From Dendrocalamus latiflorus (taxonomy: Eukaryota; Streptophyta; Magnoliopsida; Poales; Poaceae), in NCBI GenBank assembly GCA_017311315.1, contig CM029647.1, forward strand, positions 6,310,577 to 6,374,576: a stretch of DNA of 64,000 nt, written 5' to 3'. The notes beneath the pieces were generated by a model that searched no databases, had not been told where the DNA came from, and was given only the letters and a program-made list of their open reading frames with translations. This document shows, piece after piece, positions 1 to 10,560 of this stretch. The position numbers were made by a program, and so were the translations under genes. Position 1 is the stretch's first letter. Every line of letters starts with the position of its first letter.

Positions 1-92
1 CTCCGCCTCCTGCTCTCCTCCGGTGATCCACGGTTCATCAAGAGGCTGCGTTTCTTGCAGGGGTTTGGGCGATCTGAGAGCACAGGGAATCG

Positions 93-3000
93 ATGGCCGG
101 GGCGGCTGTTGACGTGGCGGTGCCGGCCCGGCGAACGACGGGGCGTGCTGCCGCGCCACGACGGGGCCGGGGTACGCGACGCCGCTGGAGGCCATGGAGA
201 AGGGCCCCCGGGAGAAGCTCATCTACGTCACCTGCGTCTACAATGGTACGCTTCCTCTACATAATCCCTATCCCAATTCCCACCCCACTAGCGGATACGA
301 GGGAGGCTCGTACACATGCACGCACCTGCGTTACGACTTACGCTTAGATCTTGGGGGACTAATTAGGAGTTAATTTAGAGGTTTTAATAGGGTTTACTAA
401 TAGAGTTGTAGTACAGGAAGAGCCCAAGGCTTGACCTGGACTGGATAGACAGAGTACTTCATTTAATCCAGGAAGTTTCTTTAATACAGTGTTGGGTGTG
501 AAAGGGAGTACTTAATTTAATCCCGGAAGTTTCTTTAATACAGTGTTGGGTGTGAAAGGGACCCTTCATAAATTAGCCTGAAATGAAGTCAAGAAGAAGA
601 AACAGTACTGTACTGAACTCTGGTTTAGATCTTCAACTCCTTCGGAAATCGGAACTCAATTAAATAGGATTTTCCCGTGGGGTATATGGAGCCGATTTGA
701 AACAGGTTTTTTTGTGCGAGGATATAGGAGTATATTTCTTAATTTAATTAGTCTGCGAGCTTCATGGTAACCAAATCGATCGGCTTTAATTCTGAACATG
801 CATGTGCCTGTGACACTGAATCAAAAGTAGCTAAGTTGCGGTTCGGAACCGTCTACTCGGTCTCTGTCTGTAGCTAAGGTTCACATGGTTTCTTCACTTC
901 TTGAGAGTTTCTGATCACAGAAGAAACCATGTGAAGATGGGGAGAGATGTAGGAGTGTTCGGTCTTGTAGGTGTTAGGAATTGTGTGTTAATGGGTTATG
1001 TATGAACTTGTGTGCAGGTACTGGAATTGACAAGCCAGATTACCTGGCTACGGTGGACGTGGACCCCAATTCCCCTACATACTCCCAAGTGATCCACAGG
1101 CTCCCGGTCACCCATGTAGGCGATGAACTCCATCACTCTGGCTGGAACTCTTGCAGCTCTTGCCACGGTGATCCGTCCGCGAGCCGCCGTTTCTTGATTC
1201 TTCCTTCGTTGCTGTGAGTATGATGAAGTGACGATGATCAGATGAATCAGTGGTTGAATTAACTGATGTCGAGTGCAGAACTGAGTTTGTAATGTCGCTC
1301 CGATGGTTGTTCGCATGCAGGTCAGGTCGTGTGTATGTCGTTGACACAGTGAAGGACCCAAGGGCGCCTGCCTTGCATAAGGTTGTCCAGGCTGAGGACA
1401 TTAGTGGCAAGACTGGGCTTGGGTTCCCTCATACATCTCATTGCCTTGCATCTGGCGACATTATGATTTCTTGCCTGGGGGACAAGGAGGGGAATGCTGC
1501 TGGCAATGGCTTCCTCCTGTTGGATTCAGAATTTAACGTCAAAGGACGGTAAGTTCTTTTCACAATTTAGATACATCCGCATGGAAATACACCATGTAAC
1601 TACTGACTAAGGCCAAAATTACAGAGGAGAACCTAACATCATCAATCCACCTCATTCTGATTTACATCTTACCAAATCAGCAGTATAATACTTGTGGTCT
1701 ATCAATGCTGTAATTCAAGGAATGTGCTATGAAATGGCCATTCATATATGACACGTTGTTGCTTGACTTCTGAAATGCAGACAGATATTTTTTGCCACTC
1801 CCAGTGTATTGATTAACTATTTACTACTTGTAGTTGGGAAAAGCCTGGTCACAGCCCCTTGTTTGGCTATGATTTCTGGTACCAGCCTCGTCACAACACG
1901 ATGATTAGTTCGTCATGGGGAGCCCCTGCAGCGTTCAGGACAGGTTTTGATCTTCAGCATGTCCAGGATGGTCTGTATGGAAGGCACCTGCATGTGTATG
2001 ACTGGCCTGGTGGTGAGCTCAAGCAGACACTAGATCTAGGCAGTACAGGCCTTCTTCCACTTGAGGTGTGTATCAAATGCTGAAAATATGAGTACAAGAA
2101 TGCAGCAGTATATCGAATAACCATACTTCACTGTTTGTCTTCTCTTCAGGTGAGGTTTTTACATGACCCATCAAAGGACACTGGCTATGTTGGCTGTGCA
2201 TTAACAAGCAACATGGTGAGATTTTTCAAAACCGCAGATGGATCATGGAGCCATGAGGTATGTCCAAAATTACATGCTAATGCTCCTACTTCTTTTTTCC
2301 ATATCATAAAGTTGATGTTCCAACTTGTTTACACTCCTTATATTTGCATTTGCAGCTTGCTATATCTATAAAACCATTGAAGGTGCGCAACTGGATTCTG
2401 CCTGAAATGCCAGGATTGATAACTGATTTCGTTCTCTCTCTTGATGATCGCTATCTCTACTTGGTCAATTGGCTTCATGGGGATATCAGGCAGTACAACA
2501 TTGAGGACCCTGCAAAGCCTGTGTTGGCTGGACAAGTGTGGGTAGGCGGGCTTCTTCAGAAGGGCAGTGATGTCGTCTATGTGACTGATGATGATAGAGA
2601 AGAGCAGTATAATGTGCCACAGATCAAGGTAAATTCTATCGGCAGCGATGTCGTGTATGTGACTGATGATGATAGAGAAGAGCAGTATAATGCAAAGTTG
2701 TTAATATGGTTTCGGTACCGGCCATATCGGCCGGTACATGCCGTTCCGTTACATAAACCGGTACAAAGTACACCTACATACCGTACCAGCCCAAATACCG
2801 GTCATACCAGCTCAATACCGGCTATACCAGCTTTGATACCAATCAATGCCGGACGGTACCCGTGAAATTGATAATACCGTCTATTAAACTATATGTTATA
2901 TTTGATAGTACTACTATGTATTTAAAATGATATTACAAGTAATACTTAGTGTGCATATAATTAAATAAATATATATATACACATGTATTATTATATTAAA

Positions 3001-3734
3001 TATGAAACAATGCGAACATACCATTCTAAGAACCAAACCGGTATGACTTTTGATACGGTATTGACAATTATGGTATAATATGCCCCAGATCAAGGTAAAT
3101 TCTATCTGGTTCCTCTTGACAATTTAGAATAATGGTAGTTGCAATTTCAGTAGCGGTTGCATTAAGTTATCAAGTAGTACCAAACTACTATACCACATCC
3201 ACCTTGCCAGCTGTTGTGCATTGCCATTTCAGTAGCGGTTGCATTAAGTTTTCAAGTAGTACCAAACTACTATACCACATCCACCTTGCCAGCTGTTGTA
3301 CATTGCCGTATTCAGAATACTCCATCTGTGCACACTTGTTCTGGCTTATAATTGAGTGATCCAATTAAACTGAAATATTTGTTCAAGGAACACATTTTAT
3401 CTCTAGTCACTTACATATTACTCTGGCATACCATGCTTCTTATAATCAGGGGCATCGACTTAGAGGTGGGCCACAGATGATTCAGCTAAGCTTGGATGGC
3501 AAGAGGATATATGTGACCAACTCTCTTTTCAGCCGATGGGATGAACAGTTCTATGGTCCTGATCTTGTCAAGAAGGGCTCTCACATGTTGCAGATCGACG
3601 TCGACACCGAGAAAGGAGGGCTGACTATCAACCCCAACTTCTTTGTAGATTTTGGTACGGAGCCTGACGGTCCCTCCTTGGCCCATGAGATGAGATATCC
3701 TGGCGGGGACTGCACCTCTGATATATGGATCTAA
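93..3734 (+). CDS. SBP1: Selenium-binding protein (SBP1/SBP56 family), 7 exons
   Basis: Soluble beta-propeller-like protein of the SBP56 family. Animal and microbial members act as methanethiol oxidases; plant members bind selenium and cadmium and take part in stress responses. Exons read from the sequence: 93-245, 1018-1213, 1321-1548, 1834-2065, 2150-2257, 2356-2628, 3450-3734; all introns are GT-AG and the phases join. Family hallmarks seen: GDELHHSGWNSCSSCHGD (exon 2), the motif FPHTSHCLASGDIMISCLGD (exon 3), YDFWYQPRHNTMISSSWGAP and HVYDWPGGELKQ (exon 4), FLHDPSKDTGYVG (exon 5), LPEMPGLITDF and NWLHGDIRQYNIEDP (exon 6), and the C-terminus HEMRYPGGDCTSDIWI. Codon total is 491 aa, normal for plants, if one base is supplied in exon 1. 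The ATG at 93 is in frame 3, but the conserved YATPLEAMEKGPREKLIYVT segment from position 173 is in frame 2, and that frame has a stop at 110-112. A one-base deletion or sequence error near 127-131 is the simplest explanation. Confidence 0.93.
2561..2692 (+). repeat. 80-bp tandem duplication of the end of SBP exon 6
   Basis: Positions 2561-2640 hold the last codons of exon 6 plus the splice donor. The first part is repeated from 2641 (GGCAGCGATGTCGTGTATG and onwards) up to the GTATAATG at 2685-2692. The second copy is then interrupted by a miniature element. After that element the rest of the copy resumes, with another CAGATCAAGGTAAATTC donor near 3088-3100. The normal donor at 2629 is intact, so the duplicate lies inside intron 6. 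Confidence 0.8.
2693..3072. mobile_element. hAT-like miniature inverted-repeat element in SBP intron 6
   Basis: The element interrupts the duplicated exon-6 tail. It is flanked by GTATAATG (2685-2692) and GTATAATA (3073-3080), an 8-bp target-site duplication with one mismatch, as expected for hAT elements. The ends are imperfect inverted repeats: the left end starts CAAAGTTGTTAATA and the right end reads CATAATTGTCAATA on the other strand. The interior is AT-rich with several CGGTACCGG-like palindromic stretches and no coding capacity. Confidence 0.65.
3144..3307. repeat. 82-bp tandem repeat, two copies, SBP intron 6
   Basis: ATTTCAGTAGCGGTTGCATT begins at 3144 and again at 3226, and the two units are almost identical throughout. 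It lies in intron 6 upstream of the acceptor at 3449. No function is implied. Confidence 0.85.
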
Positions 3735-4740
3735 GGTCTCAAAAGGATTTGGCATACAGGCATCTGCCATGGTGTTGTGTTCACTGTAACTAAGATGGCT
3801 TCAAGTTCCATATAGAACCTCTAGCATTGGCTTTTATGAGAGCTTGAGCTTTAATAAGAGATGTCTCCTGAAATTTCTGATACTGTATGACAATAAATCG
3901 TCTGCCTAAAATTTTCTAATACGTGCCGTTGAAATGTCTCTGAAGCATTTGGGTTACAGTAATCTGCAATGATCACTGCACTGAAATGGACATGTTGAGT
4001 TCTCAAAGCAGAAGTATTGCAAACAACTCTGCTTCTGTTAGAGTAAGAAGCAACTCTAAGTAGAATAGATGATGCGCTTACCTAAATCCAGCAGGGCTCT
4101 ACAGGCTAATGTCAAAGAGCATGAATGCAACTAGTGTTCTTTTTTCTTCGAACAACTAGTGTTATTATTCCATATTTTCATACCTCTGTGCATTGCACGT
4201 AGATAATGCATTGCACCAGTACTATTCCATCCGTCACAAGGATTTCTTTAGCAAAGTAAAATTTGGCACCGATGGCACTGTCTGGCTTCTGCGAGCCAGC
4301 CTTGGAAAGGTAATGACAAGTTTTAAGATTCAGAAGAACCGCCGTTGTCCGAACAGAACGTGTGCCGAGCAAAACATAAACCCGATCCTCTCGCATCCGA
4401 TGCCCAGCAGAACAGTTTATGATTAACAAGGGAAAAACATAAAACCGATCGTCAAGATGCCTTTTTGTCAAGATGAATAAGGATAGGGCCGCTCTTTGTT
4501 TTCCTTGTAATAGCACTCTAATTATTCAGCAGGCAGTTTAGCATCCTTGGCGTCGTTCTTTAAAAAAAAAATAACAAGGGGAACATTTTGCTACAATCTG
4601 ATCTGAATTTATGAAACCACATTTCAGAGAGCACTTGACCTCCCGCCAAATGCCAAGATTATTTCAGATGGCATACCTCTTCAGGGAATGTACAGAGGTC
4701 GCGAAGGATTTGTGCAGCCTGCACTGCATTCGTCGGAGCA
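3735..4740 (+). other. SBP 3' UTR and downstream flank (duplicated block, first copy)
   Basis: The 3' UTR runs on from the stop; an AATAAA signal is at about 3891. Farther down, 4190-4735 holds short coding-looking stretches (for example around 4270-4320 and 4630-4735) that I cannot assign to a family. The same sequence recurs in diverged form at 6227-6790, which marks this flank as part of the tandem duplication unit. No intact gene is seen. Confidence 0.6.
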
Positions 4741-4780
4741 GTATATCCTATAACCATAGTTCACTGTCTCTTCTCTGCGG

Positions 4781-6014
4781 GTGAGGTTTTTACATGACCC
4801 ATCAAAGGACACTGGCTATGTTGGGTGTGCTTTAACAAGCAACATGGTGAGATTCTTCAAAACCGCGGATGGATCGTGGAGCCATGAGGTCTGTCCGGGC
4901 TACATGCATAATGTTCTTATTTATTTCTGATATAACGAAGTTTATTTTCCAACTTATTTGCACTCTTTCTGCTTGCTTTGCAGCTTGATATATCCATAAA
5001 ACCATTGAAGGTTAGGTGCGAAGCTGCCTGAAATGCTAGCAATGATAATTGATTTCGCCTCTCTCTCGATGACTGCTATCTCTACTTGATCAATTTGCTT
5101 AATGGGGATATCAGTCATATCAGGCAATACAACATTGAGGATCCTGCAACTGCAAAGCCCGTGTTGGCTGGACAAGTATGTATGGGTTGGTGGGCTTCTT
5201 CATAAGGACAGCGATGTCGTCTATGTGATTGATGATGCCAAAGAAGTGCAGTATAGTGTGATCCAGGCTAAGGTAAATTCTGCATTGTTCCTTTTGATGT
5301 CTCCGTAGTTCAGAATATAATTTAGATTGTCTTCTTTTTGGCTTATGGCTTTCCTTCAAAAAAATAAATGGAATGGCTTCTTCGCCACCATTTTGAAACA
5401 GTTTATTAGGACAGTCTTTTTGAAATAGCTTATTAGCTTTCCAACATTTCGTTCGTTCCGAAAAGCACTTGTGTTAGGATAAAAAACCATAAGCCACAGT
5501 CGAAAAAAATCCACCCTTAGAACCGTGAGCGTTACAACTACAGTAGTGGTTACATCTAGTTCGTTTGATAATTGATTTTAAGTACCAAAATGTACCACAT
5601 GCATGCATCCACCTTGCAATGCTGCTATACGTTGTCATATTGGGTGTACTTCATCTTCATTGGAATCATGCATGTGCACTTGTTCTGAATTATAGTCGAG
5701 TGATCCAATTGAACTGCAACATTTTCGAGGAACACATTTTATTTCTAGTCATATAAATATTACTCTGACATATACCATGCTTGGTATAATTAGGGGCCGG
5801 GCATCGGCTTAGAGGTGGGCCACAGATGATTCAGCTGAGCTTGGATGGCAAGAGGATATATGTGACCAACTCCCTTTTCAGCCAATGGGATGAGCAGTTC
5901 TATGGCCCTGATCTTGTCATACATGCAGCAGGAGATCCATGTTGTATTCACTGTAATCAAGATGGTTTCCCTGCGGTGCTTTATGTAATTTCAGTGAGAA
6001 TAATTTCCACATAG
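4781..6014 (+). pseudogene. Partial tandem copy of the selenium-binding protein gene
   Basis: A second, dead copy of SBP exons 5-7. The exon-5 copy (4781-4888) is full length, but its acceptor reads CTGCGG instead of CTTCAG, so the AG is lost. The exon-6 copy (about 4984-5272) has several small deletions and insertions that break the frame after the LDISIKPLK-like start. The exon-7 copy (from about 5797) matches through the DEQFYGPDLV segment and then jumps straight to 3' UTR sequence near 5930, deleting the conserved C-terminal third, including the PGGDCTSDIWI end. Exons 1-4 are absent. It cannot encode a working protein. The parent copy is immediately upstream. Confidence 0.9.
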
Positions 6015-6795
6015 CACCCCTCGCATTGGCTTTATGAGAACTTGAACTTTAACAAGAGATGTCTCCCATGGTGAATTTTCTTACAGTGCAAGACTTGAAG
6101 TCATCTAAGTTTTATAATGATGTGCTGTTGAAATGTCTCTGTAGCATTTGGGTTACAAGAATCTGCATTGATATACTGTACTGAAATGGACATGTGAGTT
6201 ATGAAAGCAGAGGTACAATTTAAATGGCTCTGCTTGCCAGCTTTGGAAAGCTATTGACAAGTTCAAAATTCAGAACTGTCATTGTCCTAACAGAACATTT
6301 GCCGAGCAAACCGATCCTCTTGCATCCCATGCTCCAGCAGAACAGTTTATGATCAAAAGCAATGACATGACCTTTTGGGCCAAATCTGATCTGAATTTCT
6401 AAAACAGGTCTGTTTTTTTCCTTCGGTTTATGACTTTTGACTGTGGTTTATGATTTTTTAGCTATTTATAAAAAAGTGTACTGAGTAACATAAACTTATG
6501 TACGATTTTGACTGATATAAATAAAGTTATTACATTGTGTACTGTACTATAATCAATTTGTAGGCTCCTCCTTAAAAAGACATTCCGTTTAAAAATGAAA
6601 AATATTTTTTAAAAGTTGAAAAAAAGAGACCCACGTTTCAGAAAGCACTTGGCTTTTAGTCAAATACCAAGATTACGATTATCAAATCAGACACAGATGG
6701 CAATACTTCCCATATTTCAGATGGCACACTTCTCTAGGGACTCTAAAGAAGTCGCGAAGGTTTTGTGCAGCCTGCATTCGTTGGTGTTGGCCTGC
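6015..6795 (+). repeat. Second copy of the SBP 3' flank
   Basis: Diverged repeat of 3770-4740: the 3' UTR, the segment around 6227-6350 matching 4280-4410, and the end around 6640-6790 matching 4630-4740 (both contain GTCGCGAAGG followed by TTTGTGCAGCCTGCA). Between these, 6400-6600 holds an AT-rich segment with CTTCGGTTTATGACTTTTGA, resembling a miniature transposon end. No gene is seen. Confidence 0.7.
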
Positions 6796-7041
6796 ATAAA
6801 CATTCAACAATGGTGCGAAAATAGCTCCTAAGGAGCACCACACAACTATACTAACGAGGTACATTAGCATAGGCTAATGGCGCAAACGACCGGTCTAATG
6901 CGTGCTCTACCGCTCGAAACGACAGCGAGAAGAGGCACAACCATTCAATTCAACCAACATTAGCATAATCCTCCTCCTCTTGTATTCAATCACAAGAGCT
7001 TCTAGTGGTCGAACAAAAAAACCAGTGCAAAAATTGAGTCG

Positions 7042-7404
7042 ATGGCATTAGTCTTCGCGCAGCTATTCATCGTAGGGCTGACCGGCTGAGCACACTGACC
7101 AGTTTCGCGTCCGTCGTGCTCTTCAAGGGCACAGCCGTGCTCATCGTGCTTGTGCTCAGGCTCGTCCGGCTCCCGGGATGCCTCGTGAGCCTCTTCCTTT
7201 GCGCCGCCGGAGCAGGCACCGTGAAGGTCCTCGCGGCAGCCTGCGCCGCCGTCGCGGGCGCGCTGGCGCTGGCGATGGACGGCGCAGCGAGCGCGTGCAG
7301 AGCCGCCGTGTCGTCGAACAGCGCGGCCGTGGAGGTCGCGTCGCCAGGGGGAGGCCCGGGGCCCTGCTCAGCGCCACCGTGGAGCTGTCGGAGTACGCGT
7401 GGGA
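7042..7404 (+). pseudogene. Remnant of a small hydrophobic membrane protein gene
   Basis: From the ATG at 7042 the reading MALVFAQLFIVGLTG runs into a stop. After a frame change it continues as a long hydrophobic segment (7089 onwards: SFASVVLFKGTAVLIVLVLR, then two more Ala/Leu/Val-rich stretches). A second frame change near 7350 leads into ATVELSEYAWD, which ends exactly where the LTR candidate at 7405 begins. I infer a membrane protein gene cut by the retroelement and then decayed. The family is not recognised. Confidence 0.4.
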
Positions 7405-10022
7405 TGTTGGAATAGTCGGTTGTGGACTTGTGGTCCTAATTAATTTAAAAGTGTGAGGGTCCTTCGTCTTATTAGGTAGTTTTTTAGGTGAGAAATTCTT
7501 TATGATCCAATAAGTGTTATCCAATAAGTACCGCACGAAAAACACTGGTACTTCTGCTTCTCTTCACAACGGTCAGAAAATTAGTTGTTACTTAGCAAAT
7601 CTGGTAGTTCTGACATGCAAAGTCCGGTACTACCGATCATCGGAAGTACTGCTACACTCGTGCGTAACTACCGATTCACCGGGGATGAGAAGACTCCCAC
7701 GAAGGTGTCTCTCTAGAAAAAATGTATCGCTACAGAAGTGGTCATTTCGCAACTCGAAAGTACTGCTCACACAGAACCAGTAGTACCGCTCACTGGTCAT
7801 ACACTCACACAGAGTTAGAAGTACCTATCGTCGATCACACTGGTTCTCGACCACGTCGGATGATTCGACCACTCAGGTTTCTAACCGACCATGCTGGTCT
7901 CCGACTATGCTGGTATCCGACCACGCTAGTCTCCGATCACATTGTCCAGATCGACCACACAGGTCTCCGACCACACTAATCTTCAGCTACGCTAGTCTCT
8001 AACCACGTTGTCCAGATCGACCACATAGGTCTCCGACCATGCTGTCTGGTTCGACTACACAGGTCTTCGATTACGCTGGTCTCCAACCATGTTGGTTTTG
8101 ACCACACAAGTCTTACCATGTCAACCACGTCAATCTTCGATCACACAGATCTCCGACCACCACGTCAATATTCGACCACACAGGTTATCGACCATGTCGA
8201 TCTTCGACCACGTTGGTTCATCCACGTCAATCTTCGACCACGTAGATCTTGGACCATACAGGTATTGATTTTTGACCACATTTGTTTGATCATGTCGATC
8301 TTCCACCACATTGGCTCGACCATGCTGGTTCTCGACCACATTAATCTTTGACCACATAGGCCTTCGATTATATTGGTTCAACCATGATGGTTGAACCACG
8401 TTGGTTCTCGACCACACAAGTCTTCAACCAGCAACGAACGCGGCAGTTCCATGATTACAACGCTGGAAATTCCGTTCAGTGGTAGTACCGTGCCACACAG
8501 GCCGGTAGTTCTAATTTTCCTGACAAGTGTATATACTTCAACAAATCTTATAAAACACATTCGTAGATTATAGTATCATGCACATAAGGATCAATCATGA
8601 TTCCCAACAAATTACAATACACATTTGCACACTTTTGGAATCACGACACAAGGTAGGAAACATGGACTTCAAATACTTACAAAACACATTTGAAATGTAT
8701 GGTTCCATGTTACAAGGATTCAACACATGAGCCACAACTATTTGTAAAACATATTCGTAAATATAGGCATCATACTACGGAGAGCTAAAGCAAGTGAGAT
8801 TGAGTTATCAACACATGATAAGACTCAAAGTTACTAAACATGACCCCTCTTAATAGTATGACAACTTATACTAGAAATCCAGTCTTCCAACCAAACATCA
8901 AGACCAGTAAAAGACTATGAACACAACCTTAGCCCTAACTAGTCATACATTTGCCTTGAGCAACCTCTTAAAACTTGATGACGCACATCTTCACTTCAAG
9001 TCCGAGACATAATCCTGATATGCATCAACCCATGATGCATTCTTCACTTGGACTCCATCAACATATGATGGATCTTCTCTTGACTTGATGATCAACTCAT
9101 GATTATCTCCTCTTGGACATGCATCACCTCATGATGCATTTTCTTCTTGATGGCCTTCAATACATGAAGCCATCTTCTATCCCGCATCTTAACTTGATGA
9201 TTTTCAACACATGAAGTCATCTCAAGTTACCTTATTTGTGTAACCTAACCTATTCATCTAACTTATAGAAAATATTATTACCCAACTTAATTGAAATTAA
9301 TTACCAAAACTTCACTATTAACTCATAATGGAGAGACTAGATTCAACGATGTTCTCTTTTGGTAATTCATAACAATCTCAACAAACAATAAGATAAACGA
9401 TTTATTTGCGAATATACAGTATATACACAACACTTGTATTATCTAGAATAAGCTTTCAACGCAAAGCTTACTCATCTGGTTGTCATGAATCATCCAACCA
9501 TTAAAACATAATGGAGAAACTAGATGACAACCCGATTATAAGTATATATGAACTAAACAAACTATATATAATCAAGAGATATGTTCCAAAGTAAAAAAAT
9601 CCTTAATATATGAAAAGAGAAACATGGATCAATAATAATACAACCACAAAACATAGAGTAAACTCCCCTTAAATATGTGCATATAATAATATATTATAAA
9701 AATATATGCACATATTCAAGTTAGACTATTCATTGAGTTCAATTTATATTTTAGATACGAGGAATGCATTAAGATACAAAAATATAATGTAGAATGCATA
9801 CCTCCATGATTTTCATCTCTTCATCTAAATAAGACTTAAGCAATTATCATAAACAATAAACACGATAGTCTCACAATTTCATTTATTATTATATCAAAAA
9901 ACATTTGTCATTAATTGCATCCAAATGAGACTAGGTAATATTATAAATTTAACAAACAAGTTAGTCTCATATTTGTATTTGTTATTATCATCAAAACCAA
10001 TTTAATGAAGCTTGAACTTACA
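7405..10022 (-). mobile_element. Degenerate long terminal repeat of a SIRE-like Copia element
   Basis: On the minus strand the sequence starts TGTAAG at 10022, directly after a polypurine tract (AAAAGGGGGAGAT, 10023-10035), and can be followed to ...TATTCCAACA at 7405, giving TG...CA ends. The segment is AT-rich and non-coding, as expected of an LTR. It carries a minisatellite at about 7800-8430. An alternative reading is a shorter LTR on 7405-8609 (TGTTGGAA...TTCCCAACA). No target-site duplication could be confirmed at either boundary, so the exact ends are uncertain. Confidence 0.45.
7800..8430. repeat. Degenerate minisatellite, roughly 20-bp unit
   Basis: About thirty diverged units related to CGACCACACAGGTCTCCGAC follow one another, with variants such as GACCACGCTAGTCTCC and GACCATGTCGATCTTC. 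Both strands give open but meaningless frames. It lies inside the proposed LTR. It is not a CRISPR array: units vary throughout and there are no unique spacers. Confidence 0.8.
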
Positions 10023-10560
10023 ATCTCCCCCTTTTAGTGATAAATGACAAATCCATTAACAATAATAACATTTGGATGAACTTGAACATATTATAGAAAA
10101 TTCAACTAAGGTAAAACATAAGCATAAAGAATTTCCTTTTTTGAGAATTTTAACAATGCTATTCTCCCATTCTTCCCCTTTTGGTATTTTTATAATTCTC
10201 CACCTTTTGGGCATTTTACTATTCTCCCTTTTTGGTATTTTACACTATATAACATAATTCTCCCCATTTGTCCTCCTTTTATCATTTTATCAATGTTATT
10301 ATACACAATTCTTCCTCTTTTGGCATTGATCGTCAAAAGCATGGAAGAGGGTTAAGCCAAAAGTGAGTCTTGAATCTTGCAATTAATTCATCTTAATTTA
10401 ATCACAGAAAGAATAAAAAACACATAATGACCAAACTGATGTAATTAAAGGAAATGATATTTGAAATACATTCAAATAATCTTACTCTTGAAAGCCTCTT
10501 GAAGATTTTTGGAGTTCCCCCCTTTTGGCATTTGAAGCACACTCTAACTTGAAATTCTAG
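10023..10560 (-). mobile_element. SIRE-type internal end with a ladder of polypurine-like tracts
   Basis: On the minus strand this stretch contains repeated GCCAAAAGGGGGAG-like motifs: the plus strand shows CTCCCCCTTTTAGTG at 10024, CTTCCCCTTTTGGTATT near 10171, CTCCACCTTTTGGGCATT near 10197, CTCCCTTTTTGGTATT near 10223, CTCCCCATTTGTCC near 10259, CTTCCTCTTTTGGCATTG near 10311, and CCCCCCTTTTGGCATTTG near 10517. Extended polypurine regions upstream of the 3' LTR are known from the SIRE/Maximus lineage of Copia elements. No pol or env coding sequence survives here. Confidence 0.5.

Noticed and set aside
4193..4426. 77-codon frame downstream of the SBP gene as a separate gene
   Set aside because: No family resemblance; the homologous duplicate at about 6230-6360 is frame-broken, and the sequence belongs to the duplicated flank.
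7800..8430. Regular repeats suggesting a CRISPR-like array
   Set aside because: Units are contiguous and diverge along their whole length with no unique spacers, and this is plant nuclear DNA.
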